DNA of 64,000 nucleotides, from the NCBI GenBank assembly GCA_020746835.1, contig JAGPNK010000040.1, positions 46,414 through 110,413 on the forward strand, given 5' to 3'. The position numbers and the translations under genes were made by a program. Shown here piece after piece: positions 22,521 to 35,030 of the stretch; position 1 is the first letter of the stretch; each line of letters starts with the position of its first letter. This stretch comes from Stachybotrys elegans (lineage: Eukaryota > Ascomycota > Sordariomycetes > Hypocreales > Stachybotryaceae). The notes under the pieces were generated by a model. That model saw only the letters and a program-made list of their open reading frames with translations. It did no database searches and was not told the origin of the DNA.

Positions 22521-23266
22521 CTTCGATTTCCCAGCAGATCTCTAGGTCGAGATCGCTCAAATCGGTCGCTCCAAGTTTCATACAACGTCGTAGAGAATAT
22601 AAACCAGGATTTCTGCCGTACTAGAAATCTGGGACAACTTGACAAGCGTCTCGATCCAGCTTGCCCTATGAAGATGAGAGAATTTAGAGCATAAGATAAT
22701 TGGATAATTGACAGAAACTGCGCGGTTTTGTGAATGCTCAGCCTGAGCCAGCCAACAATCATGCCTTCCGGGCCTGAAATGTAGGGCTGTGCAGCGGCTA
22801 TGCAATTGATGTGTTACTGCTCTGTGGAATAACTTGGCCCCCAAATGCAACAATGAGGACCCCTGAAGCCAACGTGGTGGGGTATGACTGGCTCTAAATT
22901 GTTGAGATTGAGGCCTGAACAGCCAGGGCTGAAATGTAGGGCTGTGCAGTGGCTATGCAATTGATGTGCCCGAATAACTTGGCTCCCAAACGCAACAATG
23001 AGGCCCCCTGAAGTCAACGTGGTGGGGTATGATTGGCTCTAAACTGTTGAGATTGAGGCTTCTTGGCGGTCTGGACAGCCGCCACCATCATACAAGGCAG
23101 GATAGTTGGCGCTTAGGACGGGCCATGCTGGCTGGCCTGATGGAAGATTACTGAGGCGTCCTGACCCGGCACAACTCCACTACGAACATTTCAACAGAGG
23201 AAATTGCCGAGATATGGCTCGAGTTGTGTTCCTAGAGATCTTGAGATAGATCCTAAGTTTCTAGTC
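22521..23266. promoter_or_regulatory. Shared divergent upstream region of the NACHT and SNF2 genes
   Basis: The two genes are transcribed away from each other from this 746-bp gap, so it must hold both promoters. It includes an imperfect tandem duplication (22773-22915 and 22929-23060). No individual element can be assigned. Confidence 0.5.
22773..23060. repeat. Two-copy imperfect tandem duplication (about 135-145 bp units)
   Basis: Copy 1 spans about 22773-22915 and copy 2 about 22929-23060. Shared words in order are TGAAATGTAGGGCTGTGCAG, GGCTATGCAATTGATGTG, AATAACTTGGC, CAACGTGGTGGGGTATGA and GTTGAGATTGAGGC. Copy 1 has a short extra segment before AATAACTTGG. Most differences are transitions. 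Confidence 0.85.
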
Positions 23267-26200
23267 ATGGCTGACTTCACGCAACAAGGGCACAACGCGA
23301 CGAACAAGCGACGCTATGATGAATACTCCGCTGACGGCGTCGGTTCACAGCAGGGTAGGGCCCATTCCAAGCGTCAAGGCCAGAACACTATCCAACAGGG
23401 CAACGTTGGGAGTGGCTACCAAAATCCGCAACACTATACAAACGTCGTCCTTGCATTGGATACCACCAATCAATCCACATGTCCTCCCGATGCAAACGTG
23501 GTCTGCTTTGGCATGGTATATCAACCCTAAAATCGACTAACTTGTACTTCACTGAAACTGTGCTAGATTACAGGTTTGCTTGGCCGTTGTCAGCTCTCCT
23601 CTAGCTCCAATATGTCCAGCTACCACGTCCAGTTCACAGACGCCGAAAGCTTCATCGGAACGGATGACGTTGCTTTCAAAGGGAAAGTAAGCCATGAATT
23701 TACGTATGTGACAGTTGCTTTGCTCGGCGACAATGACCTTGTGCTCGAAACGAATTGCTCTATTTCGGAGAACTCCTCTGGATCGGGAGCACGAAGCCGG
23801 GTTGGCCGTATTCCTGGATACTCAGCTCAGTGCTCTTTGAACATTATCATCTACGGACCAATGGAGCTATTCGAAGACATTGGTAGCTTTTCGAAGAGTA
23901 CAATCTCTATCTCCAGGACCCAGTCAATTCTAAACGGAACGTGCGATATTGCAATCCTCACAGACTCTCCGTCAAACCCAGTGATATCAAGTTTACATTC
24001 GACTTGGGCAATCAACTTGCGCAGCCGGTTACTTTTATTGATGTGGAAACCCGTCCAGAATTGCTCGATATACTCTATTCACAAGAAGATCTCGCGGAAA
24101 CAGAGCAACCCAGATCGATTAGAACGACCTTGAAGCAGTAGGTGGTCATTAGCATGGTCGGATGATGTAGGTGTCGGACTAACTATCTAGCAGACATCAA
24201 AGGCAAGCCTTGACATTCTTGCTACAGAGAGAGAATGGCTGGGCGTGGGACGGATGCAGAACTGATATATGGGAGGCAAGGGATACCGGGCATGAGCCAT
24301 AGTAAGTCCAGTGCTCGAGGCATCCGACATTAACGCGTCGCTCACATTTCCAAGCTTCCATAACACAGTGTCGGGCGTCTCACAAGTGGAACAACCCCCT
24401 CAATTCTACGGAGGCATTGTTGCGGACCCTATGGGCTTAGGAAAAACCCTCTCTATGATCGCGCTGATAGCATGCGATGTGCGTGTAGACGACAGCGATC
24501 CAGTCTCTCTACCAGAAATCGACGTTGAAGAGTCGTCGGGTAAAACATTGGTTATCGTCCCTGCGCCATGTAGGTTTAATAATTGCGAGACAAATTTCAT
24601 CGAAACTAACGGAGGATATAGTGCTCAGTTCCTGGGAAGAACAGCTCCAGAGGTGCGTTATGTCAAGAATAGGCAACGAACCAACGTGTAAAACATGATC
24701 TAAGATAGCTGCAGGCACGTCTTCCCAAACAGTCTACCATGGCGTCGCCATCATGACAAATCTCGCTTACGAGGCGCTTCCGAACTCGACGACGTACTCA
24801 TAGTCTTGACCACATACCATACGGTGATGACAGAATGGAAGAACGGCAGAGGGATGGATCGCTCCATTCTCTTCAAAACGAGATGGAGGAGGATCATCTT
24901 GGATGAAGGTGCGTTCGTGGGTTATGCGAGGACATCTGATAAAGTTGCTAAGATAGGAAATAGCGCACTATATTCGCAACACCGACTCTCAAATAGCTGG
25001 TGCTGTATGCTCTCTCGACTCTGTTTCGAGGTGGGCTGTTACAGGAACGCCCATCCAGAACAAGCTCGGAGACCTCGCCGCTCTGTTAAGGTTCCTCAAG
25101 GTTTATCCGTATTCGGAAAAGAGACAATTCGATACTGATATATCCAGCCTGTGGAAATCTGGCAATATTGAAAAAGCCGTCGAACGCTTGAAGAGACTGT
25201 CTGGTTGCCTCCTCCTCCGTCGTCCAAAAGGAATAATCCAGCTCCCGCCAAAGCAAGACCTACAGTATGATGTGAAATTCACAGAGACTGAGAGACAACT
25301 GTACGAGGACGTCAGATCACAAGCAATTGCTCACATTAATGAAGCGATTGTCCAGCACAATAAGTCGACCCGATCAGTTTTCTTTATTAATGTCCTGCAG
25401 AGGATTGAAGCGATGCGCATGGTGTGCAATCTTGGGCTATACTACCCTTACCGACACGAAATATTAACCTCTCGCGGGCAACTTGAGAATGATTGGCAAA
25501 CTGAAGCCCAGCGAGCTTTCAACTTGAGACGCGAGATGGGCCCAATTCAGTGCCAAACATGCTGTTCCAGCCTTGATACGATGGACGACATTGGCGAAAG
25601 CGCACAACCTGGGATGTCATTGTTTTCTCGTTGTCTGGCATTCTTGTGTTCCACTTGTTCCCAGAGAAATGCTAGCGACACAAGCTTTTGTGGTCATGAA
25701 CCACCGTGCTACGTTGCCTCTATATCGACGGACACCTTCAATTCAGAGGAGTCTTCCTCTATCTTACCAGGAGGCCTTGCACATGGGCTCCCTTCCAAGG
25801 TGGCCATGTTGTTGGAAGATTTACGAAAACTATCTGCTGATACTAAATGGTACGTTGACGCAATACCCTTTGACATCGCACACGACTAACTTACTTGAGT
25901 GTCGTGTTCTCCGCGTGGAGGACGACTCTCGATGTCATTGACGCTGGTCTCAAGCATGCATCCATACCAGCTCTGAGATTCGATGGCACCATCCCACAAA
26001 AGGAAAGGCAGGGTGTTATTGAGAGGTTTCGCAATGATCCTGGTATTAGGGTCTTGCTTTTAACGTTGACTTGCGGCGCTGTCGGGTGAGTCATTATTGA
26101 GCTCATCTCTCTATATGCCTGAGACACTGACTTTTAAGCGAATAGTCTCACACTGACTGAAGCTTCTCGAGCCTACCTTATGGAGCCACACTGGTATGCG

Positions 26201-26590
26201 TTGAGCTTACAGGTTCCTTTGGCAATAGGACGGTGGCTTACATTGCATCCAGGAACCCGACTCTTGAAGACCAGGCACTGGCGCGGATTCATCGGATCGG
26301 ACAGACTCAAGAAGTAACCACCATTCGGTTCTTTATGAGAAACTCTTTTGAAGAGGTGAGAGCTTCAACTAAATATTTAGAAACAACAATATGCGCAACT
26401 GACACAGCGTAATAGAGGATTATGGAAATACAAGACTCGAAAAGAGACCTTGCTGGAATTCTATTGAATCCACTCAACAGTGATAGCGGTCAGGCTGAAC
26501 CTGTTGCAAAACGATTAGAGGTATTGAACCTTTGTATATTATTTTTGGATGTTTCTTACACGAATACAGGACTTGCGGCGATTGGTTTAA
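23267..26590 (+). pseudogene. SNF2-family ATPase (Rad5/HLTF-like), 12 exons, one frameshift
   Basis: Exons 23267-23515, 23567-24137, 24194-24301, 24355-24569, 24622-24652, 24715-24908, 24964-25849, 25900-26085, 26146-26193, 26253-26355, 26416-26520 and 26570-26590 join through 11 GT-AG introns of 49-62 nt. All helicase motifs appear after splicing: DPMGLGKT (GLGKT about 337-341), LDEAHYIRNT (DEAH about 455-458, created by splicing exons 6 and 7), VTGTPIQNK, VVFSAWRTTLD, and WNPTLEDQALARIHRIGQ (motif VI). A Cys-rich segment (CQTC, CSTC, CGHEPPC) sits where Rad5/HLTF proteins have a RING. The only defect found is one missing base in exon 2, at about 23888-23892 in a run of four T: upstream the frame reads GPMELFEDIGSF, and downstream homology resumes one frame over (EEYNLYLQDP). 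With that base the length would be about 905 residues. It may be a fresh pseudogene or an assembly error. The alternative acceptors at 24190 and 24708 are less likely. Confidence 0.85.
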
Positions 26591-26980
26591 CCTTCCTTTA
26601 TGCGTAAAGGATACTGTCAATATACTGTATGAATACAGGCTCATGCGACCATAGTCTCGCTTGTGGGAGAGGAATGCAAAGGCAAAGGCTGAGCCACACA
26701 CCAGGAGTATTGATGATACTGAAGAATATGAGGCTGAGTTATACTGATGACATTGCCACCGTCCGAGATAGCCAATGCGATCCGATAAAGGAACCAGAGT
26801 AGAATAACAATATGAATGCTGGAATGCCCCATGACCTCTGCTCTGATTGAGGCTTCTCGTTATCATGCGGCTGTTGGCACAGGCCATGACTATATCTCTC
26901 ATATCATTACTCGGTATTTTGACTTAATACTGTGATTCACCTCTCAAGCGTTCCCAATACTATTGTGTTGACACAACCGA
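26591..26980. other. Short convergent intergenic region
   Basis: Lies between the SNF2 stop and the reticulon-like stop. No gene, repeat or obvious structure is seen; it should contain both 3' ends. Confidence 0.5.
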
Positions 26981-28506
26981 TTACAGCAGAGGCGCCCCTA
27001 GAAAATCACCATGAGGCCTATCCTTCACCCCACTCTCCGTGTCTTGCTCATCAACGGGTGCATGCGAGTCGAAAAATCGAGTCACAGAACCCATATCCTC
27101 AAGCTCGGCGTGCCGCGGGACAGTTGTCGAGGTATCACGCAATTGCTCCGCGATATGCTCGAGCGTGTACGTGGGATCCTCAGTATCCTTGCCCGCGGGC
27201 GCCATCTGCCTTGCTTTTTCGGTGGCCATGCTGGTGAAGTCTGAGGCCTGAGTCGCTGCCTGGTTGGCTGCGTTGGTTACGCTTTGGGGAAGGTACTGAC
27301 TCGTCACGCCGGCCGCGTCAATACCTCGATTGGAAGCATTGTTGGTCGCTCTGGGCAGCTCTTTAAAACTGTCCGCGGCGACGCTAGAAGCATAAGAAGC
27401 CTTGTCTTTGGCCTGGGTCGACAGGTCCACGATGGCTTGCTTTCCGCTCTGAGCCACCTCACCGACGCATGGCTGCACGTTGACCGCGGCGTCCTGTGCC
27501 TTGGAGGACAGGTCGCTGGCCTTGGCCTTGGCGTCTTGGGCGAGCTTCTGTGTGTTGTTCACGGCCGCGGTGCGCAGCTCCTCGGTGCGGGCACCGGCAC
27601 CGCGTACGAACTCGCGTCCACGGGCCGAATTAAGGAGAGGCGCGACGTAGACAATGGTAAGGCTGATAAGAGCCAGGCCAAAGGGAGAGACAACCTTGTT
27701 CAGCCAGAAGATGGCGGTGATGCCGACAAAAACCTATACATGTAAGTTGATGTGTTCATATCAAGCGATTATTTGGAACTTACGATAAATGTCTTTTTCA
27801 GATTTTGACCGAACAAGATGCACTGGACCTCAACCACAGCGTACTGGACAAGGTCGTGGAAATCCCTGAGCGTGTCATTGAGCATGGATTCGGGGATCTT
27901 CTTGTATTCGCTGGGTCGGAGGCGGCCGAGGAGAGTGTTGGAGGTGAAGTTCCTATGGATGAGTTCTGTAAGGGTGATGGCTGTGCAAGGGTCAGCGCGA
28001 ATCTGAGACGAGGTGTAAGGGGCTTGTGAAATATTGCACGAACCTCCGAGGAGAGTGGCACAGGCTTTAAGGGCTAGTTGTGTGATGGGGAGGTAGTGGA
28101 TGGCGAGGAGGAAGCTGACGGCACCGATGTAGGAGCCAATGGTGCTCAAAGGGTCTTCCCACTGCATCAATTGTAAGTGACATGGCCATTACGCACGTGA
28201 TATGGAAGGGAAGCTTACGCTGAGGTATTTGTAGAGGCTGTCTTGGTTTGCTAATAGTGTCGCGTGCGTCAGTGCCGTTTCCAGAAGCGTCGCGTGCTCC
28301 ATGTCGTCTTACCGACAATCTTCTTCAACGACCTGGATTGTTGATTTGCTATGGCATTGTAACTCTCATGATCTACTATTTATTAGCACGGACATGACAA
28401 TCCGGCAAAGAAATTGAGTCTGACCGTTTACCGGCTGTAAGGATCCATCACTTTTCACTTGGATAACCCCAACCACTGGAATAACGCCGTTGGGCAATTC
28501 ATTCAT
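26981..28506 (-). CDS. Reticulon-like membrane protein with Ala-rich helical tail, six exons
   Basis: Exons 28506-28425, 28372-28313, 28250-28219, 28161-28044, 27980-27784 and 27733-26981 splice in frame to 413 residues; the introns (about 50-63 nt) have GT donors (one GTCAGA) and AG acceptors. The N-terminus (MNELPNGVIPVVGVIQVK) is followed by WEDPLSTIGSYIGAVSFLLA and a first hydrophobic stretch at about 67-90, then a hydrophilic stretch, then a second hydrophobic stretch at about 160-200 (FVGITAIFWLNKVVSPFGLA), the two-hairpin pattern of reticulon domains. The C-terminal half is Ala/Lys/Asp/Ser-rich with repeated amphipathic helices (DAKAKASDLSSKAQDAA), resembling LEA or apolipoprotein-like helices. 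Reticulons curve ER membranes. I infer an ER or lipid-surface role; the family call is moderate, the gene model strong. Confidence 0.82.
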
Positions 28507-29935
28507 GGTTACGGTGTTATTTGTGGGAATTAATGTTGATCTTGCAGTTCGTGTGTGGATGTGTAAGGGTGGAATAGATCCCTAAATTGCAATTGATGAA
28601 AAGGTTCTCTTCTGTCATATAAATAATACCATAGGAACTTGGTTTAGGAAATAAAAGCTCCCCGTTGCAATGATGACGGCAACCAGCCGCGGGCGCAAAG
28701 CTACATCTCGATGATGATGAGTATGACGGTCAGCTATTACGTCGCCCCCTAGTCCGTGTCCAAGACCAGCCCCAATAGCCCCCAAATGGCCCTATTGGAT
28801 TCACCGCTAGCCAACGCCAACATGTTTGGGGCTTGCAAGACACCAGCCACGCCCAATCCCTATGACGCTTCGGTACGCTTGATACAACGGCAATGCGATT
28901 GGCCTAGACCTTATGAATCAGGTTTGTTCACGTTGTCTTGTCAGAGTACCTGGAGTAACCTTGTTCGTTGATGGCTAATGTCTTAATAGGCATCATGCAT
29001 GTGGGTTCATGTGCATCCCGTCACTACTGATGAGAGCATGGAGACGATCATGGAGAACAGGCTTTTTCTGATATATGTCTTAGGTCACCTCGCTATCACC
29101 ATCACCGGCCGTAAAGCTCCGGCGCTAGTACTCTATCGCCTCTCTGTCTAAACGTCCTGGGATGAACGATTGTCGTGCTCGTCATATACATATTAGCGGG
29201 ATTACTGGAATTATCAGACGCCGCAGACGTCAAGCTTGAGGCCCGAAAGAGCTGTTTGTATCATTTAGCACCGGCTTGCGTGCCCATCTTCCTGACCCTG
29301 CTGACCCTGCCGCAATCGAAGCCCTTGAGATGCCCATGTTTTTTGGAGTCGAGCTTTCTGCCACCATTAACAGCTACTAATGTTGCTGCCTAGTTGTGAC
29401 CTGAGACTTAGAAAACGAGATCGACTTTGAGCTCGGAGGCGTTTGCCAACTCGAATACCGCAAGCCCTTGTCACCCGGTGTCGGAACAGGCGTTTCCCTT
29501 GCTCTGGGAGCTTGGCATCGCGGGCGGGTGAGGGAGACAAGTCGTGATGCTGTTGATAGGCTCCTCTAACGTGGGAAGCGTTGTTTATATAGGGTTGAAG
29601 ATCAGGGAAAGCGTTGGCTCAAATTTGCATGTGGCACGAAGGCGGAATTCTATGAGATGGTATAATTTGTTTCGACTGAGTCCCTTCGAGAGCTCACGGA
29701 AGAAATGAGGTGATCCCCATCACCAATATGGCCCGGTCGGGTGGCATGCTTCTTTGCCAGTACCTGGAGATTGCAGCCATCATACAAGCGCTTGTTTGCC
29801 TGGAACGTCGCTCTAGTATTAGGAAACTGCATCAGGTCATCGCCAACTGTGCAAAGGCCATGTCCGTATAACTCTGCATATAGTTTCTCACTTTCACAAT
29901 TGTCTCACTACCCCAATCATCCACTACTTGCAATC
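28507..29935. other. Intergenic region with possible unrecognised fragments
   Basis: This includes the upstream region of the reticulon-like gene. Open stretches at 28756-28971 and 29175-29393 look weakly protein-like, but no family is recognised and no intron or start model holds. No repeat is visible. Confidence 0.4.
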
Positions 29936-30088
29936 ATGCATTTCATCCTTATCTCCAGTCACTTAGCATCCATGGTTGTCGCCACGACGCACCTTCCTCG
30001 GCAGTTGCTCAAGCGTCAACTGACTCCGATCCCGTGCTCGGAGCAGGGCCTTACAGAGTGCGGCCGCGGCTATATATGGAACAGATAA
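29936..30088 (+). pseudogene. Truncated small secreted Cys-containing protein
   Basis: The ATG at 29936 opens a 50-residue frame with a signal-peptide-like start (MHFILISSHLASMVVATTHL), a possible dibasic KR processing site, and CSEQGLTECGRGYI, after which it stops at 30086-30088. The C-x7-C spacing and the ECG-x-G-Y/C-I block resemble the first part of cysteine-rich secreted fungal proteins that normally continue for many more cysteines. Only two cysteines are left here, so it is probably the 5' remnant of such a gene. It might also be a genuine short peptide or a first exon whose partner I cannot find. Confidence 0.4.
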
Positions 30089-30244
30089 ATGACAGTAGAG
30101 TGTTTTACGGTCGTCTGCCTTGATCCAGAGATATTCAATAATATTTTTAAGGCCAGCTGACTTTCGGTAAGTTAAGCTTATCTTCCATGAAGAGTTAAAC
30201 AATTTCTACGGCTTACAAAGAAATCATCTATTGCTAAATCATAA

Positions 30245-31781
30245 CTACCGGGATACCGTCACTTCTACTGGTCTTGCCCAGTCCGATCCATCCAGCCGAA
30301 CTTCCACCAACCCACCATCCTTGTGGAAATAGCAACGTGTCAACTCCGATGCCGACGCAAGCTGCAACTCTCCAAGCCCCTCCATGTTCTCCCAGGTCGG
30401 AGCGGTGATACATGTAATTGACGTGCCTTCATCAGCGCCACGGAGGTTTTCTGGCGACGATGTCTGCCACCCGCCGTGGTTTGTGTCAAACCAGGCTTGC
30501 CTGATGTCGGCGGAGTCATCTTGAAATAGGACATAGGAGTCAACTTTGTCCGGAGAATCAGTGTCAGGGTTTCCGACAGAGAAGGCAGCAAAAGACCCTC
30601 TTCGGGGGATGGTGATGTTCGGGAAAGCTGTGTCGTTAGCACGCATAAACCCCTGGTGGTCTCTGTGAAAAGCTGCTTACTTGAGGTCCAAAGGTCTGAT
30701 AATTCACCAAGGCTTCCTGTGTTCTGCCCCGTGGGGTTCACTATTGCAACCAGATTCCCACCCTCAGCCTGATATAAGACAGCCCACCACCCGTCATACC
30801 TAATCCTGGTCGCATTTCGAGATATCGGAACCAGGGCAAGTTTTGACCTAGGAACTGCGACAAGGTGTGTGTTAAAAGTTGCCCAGGGTGTTGTGCCATC
30901 GAAAAGAGTGAGCTGCAGGCCATCATCTAGTGTCTGGAAGAGGATGTACGGCCAATATGTGGCAAGGTTGCTATTTTCTAGGGCTGTAAATCGCTCGTGG
31001 TTGATACTGTCAGAGACGTCGGTATCTACAGACCTCCCGACATTGTAGTTGAGGCCGTTGAGCCTAGATGTTTCGTTGAGGAAGAACAATTCGACTTGTA
31101 TCTAGAGCCTGGCCATTTCGTCAGTTCACGAGACTTAGTTTAGGGGCTTATTTGCCAGATTTGACGAACATATCTTTGGCTCGAAGTTGCCTCGAGGGTT
31201 TGCGGCAGCGAAGACATTGCCATTGGTGTGCCATCGTCAGGCGGGAATTCCGGTGATAGTCGCTGCGGATCACTCCAAGAAGCTTCCTCGGCCGGGTCTA
31301 AGCCCTGAGTCCTGGTGAACGAAAGCGAGCCATCGGGAGTCTGGTAAGCCAGGACGATGTTATAGATGCCGCCCTGCTGCCACGCCGTTGCCGCAAGGGC
31401 CGAATTGGGTGCTATGGCTGTCTGCTATGCGGCTACGGAGCTCGCAGTCGAGCTGGGTCCATTCGAGCTGGACTCAGTTGAGCTAGGCTCAGATTCTGAA
31501 GACTCATTGTACGCTTGATTGGCAGCCCTCGAGCCAAGGACTCCTCCCACTGTCCCTCCCACTATGGCAAGCACTGCGAGGATAACACAAACGATGACCC
31601 ACGTCCTCCGGTACCACGGTCGCTTCGCAGGTTTGACATCGTGCTGGAAATTGACCGGGGCGCCGTGTTCCGGATACGAAGGAAGCGATATAGGATGCGA
31701 GTGTGCCGGTACGGCCTCAATTCCACTGTCATAGGCAACTTGCAAAGTCAGGTCCGGGGCTAAGTGTAGACCCGAATGCAC
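30245..31781 (-). pseudogene. Membrane-anchored fungal fucose-lectin-like protein, inactivated
   Basis: Exons 31781-31152, 31101-30681 and 30627-30245 form one frame of about 477 codons. The N-terminal cytosolic part (HLAPDLTLQVAYDSG, SHPISLPSYPE) leads to a transmembrane helix (WVIVCVILAVLAIVGGTVGG) and a Ser-rich linker. A repeat-containing domain resembling fungal fucose-specific lectin propellers follows (ALAATAWQQGGIYNIVLAYQ, WQTSSPENLRG, CYFHKDGGLVEVRLDG). Three defects are visible. The first codon aligned with the family start is GTG. Codon 119 is TAG (31425-31427), one transition from CAG. The first intron (31151-31102, 50 nt, acceptor CTCTAG) has donor AT instead of GT. The second intron (30680-30628) is intact, and no frameshift is present. 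The last two lesions are C-to-T-type transitions, and the gene borders an 18 kb RIP block. Lectin assignment is moderate. Confidence 0.75.
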
Positions 31782-32191
31782 GGGATCATTAGGACCAATA
31801 GTAATTGCTAACGTTAAGTATTGTTATAACGCCGTTATTAAGGAGCGACTTATTGCCACTATAATGTTATTCTATATTATAAGTATAAAAGAATATTAGT
31901 AAGAGTATTTATATTTACATAGTAAATTTAAATAAAGGTATAGTTATAGGGATTAAATTAATAAAGAAATAATAATAGAGTTAAAATTAATAAAAGAATA
32001 GTTTATAAAAAGAGCTAGTTATAATATATAAGTATTTTAATAATAGTATTATAGGTTTTTTTACTATAATAATATAATAGAATATAAATAAAAATATCTA
32101 TAATATTATAAAATAATATTTTATTATATTAGTATTTTTAAGTAATTTAAATTAATTAAATTATTCTTTTTATTATATAGTATTATATATT

Positions 32192-33476
32192 CCTTTTAAA
32201 TATAAAGTTTAAAAGGTTTATATTATTTCTTTTTTACTATTTTTCTAGTTTACTTTAGATTTATTTCTATACTTTATTATTAATTAAATAAATTCTTTAT
32301 ATTATATACTTTTTTTATAGTTTCTTTATATTATATATTTCTTTATAGCTTTCTTTATAGCTTTCTATATATAATTATAGTTTTTAATATATTATATAGT
32401 ACTCTTTAGCTTCTATATATAATTATAGCTTTTAATATATTATTTATTTATTATATATTATTTATATAGCTTTTTATAATATTATATTATAAAGGCATTA
32501 AATATATAATTTAAAAATAGTAAAAGTAATTAATTTAAAAACTAATTTAAAAAGCTAATTAAACCCCTAATTAAAAAACTAAGTTAATTATACTAGGGCT
32601 TTATATAACTATTTACTTTTATTATTAATATAATTAGTTTTTATTTTTAGCTTTTTCTTTTAATCTTTTACTTTTTTTTATTTCTTTTTTAAGCTTTAAA
32701 TATAATTTCTTATTAAAATTACTATATAAAAGTAATATATAAAAGTCATTTTATTTTTAAACAATTAATAATATTATTATTAAAAGACTATTTAAAAGGA
32801 TTTATTTTAATAATATTATTATTAAAATATAAATAGAAATAATAATTAAAGCTATTATAATTATTAAAGTAACTTTAATAAAGAGATTTTATTTCTTTAT
32901 TATATAATAGTTAGGTTTTTAATTATAACTAAGTTTAATTATATTAAAGTAAATTATTAATAAGTAATTAAAGTATATATATTATTAAGTATATATTATA
33001 TTTAATAATAGTTAAATATTAATATATATAATAATTAAAGTAATTAAATTATATTAATAATTAGTAAGCTTTTAATTAAATATATTTTATAAAATTCTTT
33101 TATTTATATATTATAAAAACTACTTTTATTAATTCTTTTAATAATTTTAAAATTACTAATTTTATTTATTAATTTTAAACTATTTAAAAAAAGAATTAAT
33201 AGTTTAAAAGTAATTATATATATTTTAATATAATTCCTAACTAAAATAAGTTATAATATAGTATTTTTTATTTATAGGTTTATTTTAAATTTAATTCTTT
33301 TATTATTATATAATTATATTATAATATATTATAAAGTCTTTTTTTTTTAAATAGATAGTTTAATAATAACTTTATTATTATTTTTTTTTACTATTTATAA
33401 CTATATTAATTACTAAAGTATTAAATATTATTTTTACTATTTATTCTCTATATTATATATTCTTTTCTTTATTATA
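32192..33476 (+). repeat. Family A repeat copy (heavily altered)
   Basis: It has the family start TCCTTTTAAATATAAAG and the tail TATTCTTTTCTTTATTAT. Middle parts align loosely, with an inserted family C stretch near 32930-33110. Confidence 0.7.
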
Positions 33477-33839
33477 AAGTCTTTTTAATTTTATTTTAAA
33501 ACTTTTTATATTACTATTTATATTATATATATTAAACTTTATAATACTTTTTTAAATATAATATATAATTATTATTTATATTTAAGTAAACTTTATATTA
33601 AAATAGTTAAATTAAATTATTATTTTATTTATATTTAAATAAAGAAACTCTATAATAGTATATTAATAATTTTTTAATATATAGCTCTTTTAATTATTTT
33701 CTTTTTTTATTATTAATTCTTTATTTTAATACTTTAAAATATTAAAATATAAAAGGAATTTTAATATATTAAAAATATAATAAAATATAAAAGGAATTTT
33801 AATATATTAAAATATAATAAAATATAAAATAGAAACTAT

Positions 33840-35030
33840 AATATAGTAAGTATATTTAATATAAAAAAGAATAATAGTATATATAAATAATAGTAGTTTT
33901 ACTATTTATAAAATTAAAAATAGTATTAAATAATAAAAGAATTATTAAATAATATCTTTTATTAATTAAAGCTAAAGAATAATAAGAGGGCTATAGTAAT
34001 AGTAATAATAATAAAGTTAGTAAACTTAATATATATATACTATTTATTAATATATATTTTAGTAAGGCTAGTTTTAAAGGTATAAGAATAATATATTAAA
34101 ATTAAAATACTATTTTTATAATTTTAATAGAAGTCTTTAAATAATAAAGAAATATATAATAGCTATAGCTATAAATAGTACTATAGTTATATTAAATTAA
34201 AAATATATAATTATATAACGTTTAACTTTAAAATAGAGTTTAAAAAATATATATTAAAAAGCCTTTACTCTTTCTATTATATATTTCTTTCTTTTTCTTT
34301 TTTCTATTTATATACTATTAAATTTACTTTCTATTAGTAATAAACTTATAATAAACTAACTAAATAATTAAAATACTAAGGGTATTTTAAATTCCTTTAC
34401 TAAATAGTTTAAAACTATATATAGCTAGGTATAAATAAGTTAATTTATTCTAAAAGGCTAAGAAATAGTATTACTAATAGTATATAATAAACTATATTTT
34501 TTAAACTCTATAAAAGGCTTTTAAATTATTCTAATTTAAATTATTAAAAAATAAAGAATAAAAATAGAAAATTCTTTTTTAAAGTAACTAAATATCTCTA
34601 GCTTAAAAATAACTAAGTACTAAAGCTAAACTTTAAAAATAAACCTTAATAAACTATTTATTATACTATTTAATAAAGAGATTTAAATATTTTAAAAAGG
34701 CCTAAATAATATTTAATATATTTTTAATCTATAGATAGAAAACCCTTATTAATTATACTATTATTAGTCTATTTATAATTATATTTATAATTATAGTCTT
34801 TATAATATATAATTAAAGTTTTAATATAGTTTATTATTAAGAAGTTAGTTAAATAATAGTATACTAAGGAATATATAATATAAATAATTAAGTATATTTA
34901 TTATATAATAAGTAATTAGGCATTTATATTATTTATTTAACCTTAGTATAGCTAGAAGAAAGGGAAGACTTATAGTCTTTCTATTTCCCCTTCTCTTTAA
35001 ATAGCCTTTACTTTATACTTAAAGAATAAA
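33840..35030 (+). repeat. Family B repeat copy
   Basis: It shares long stretches with 37410-38615 and 55805-56940, including ATATATAAATAATAGTAG, TTAAATAATAAAGAGATT-like words, and ATAGCTATAGCTATAAATAG about 300 bp in. No coding frame remains. Confidence 0.65.

Noticed and set aside
24909..24963. Loss of the DEAH motif in the SNF2 gene (unspliced frame reads DEGA)
   Set aside because: The apparent change is intron sequence; splicing at 24908/24964 restores DEAH.
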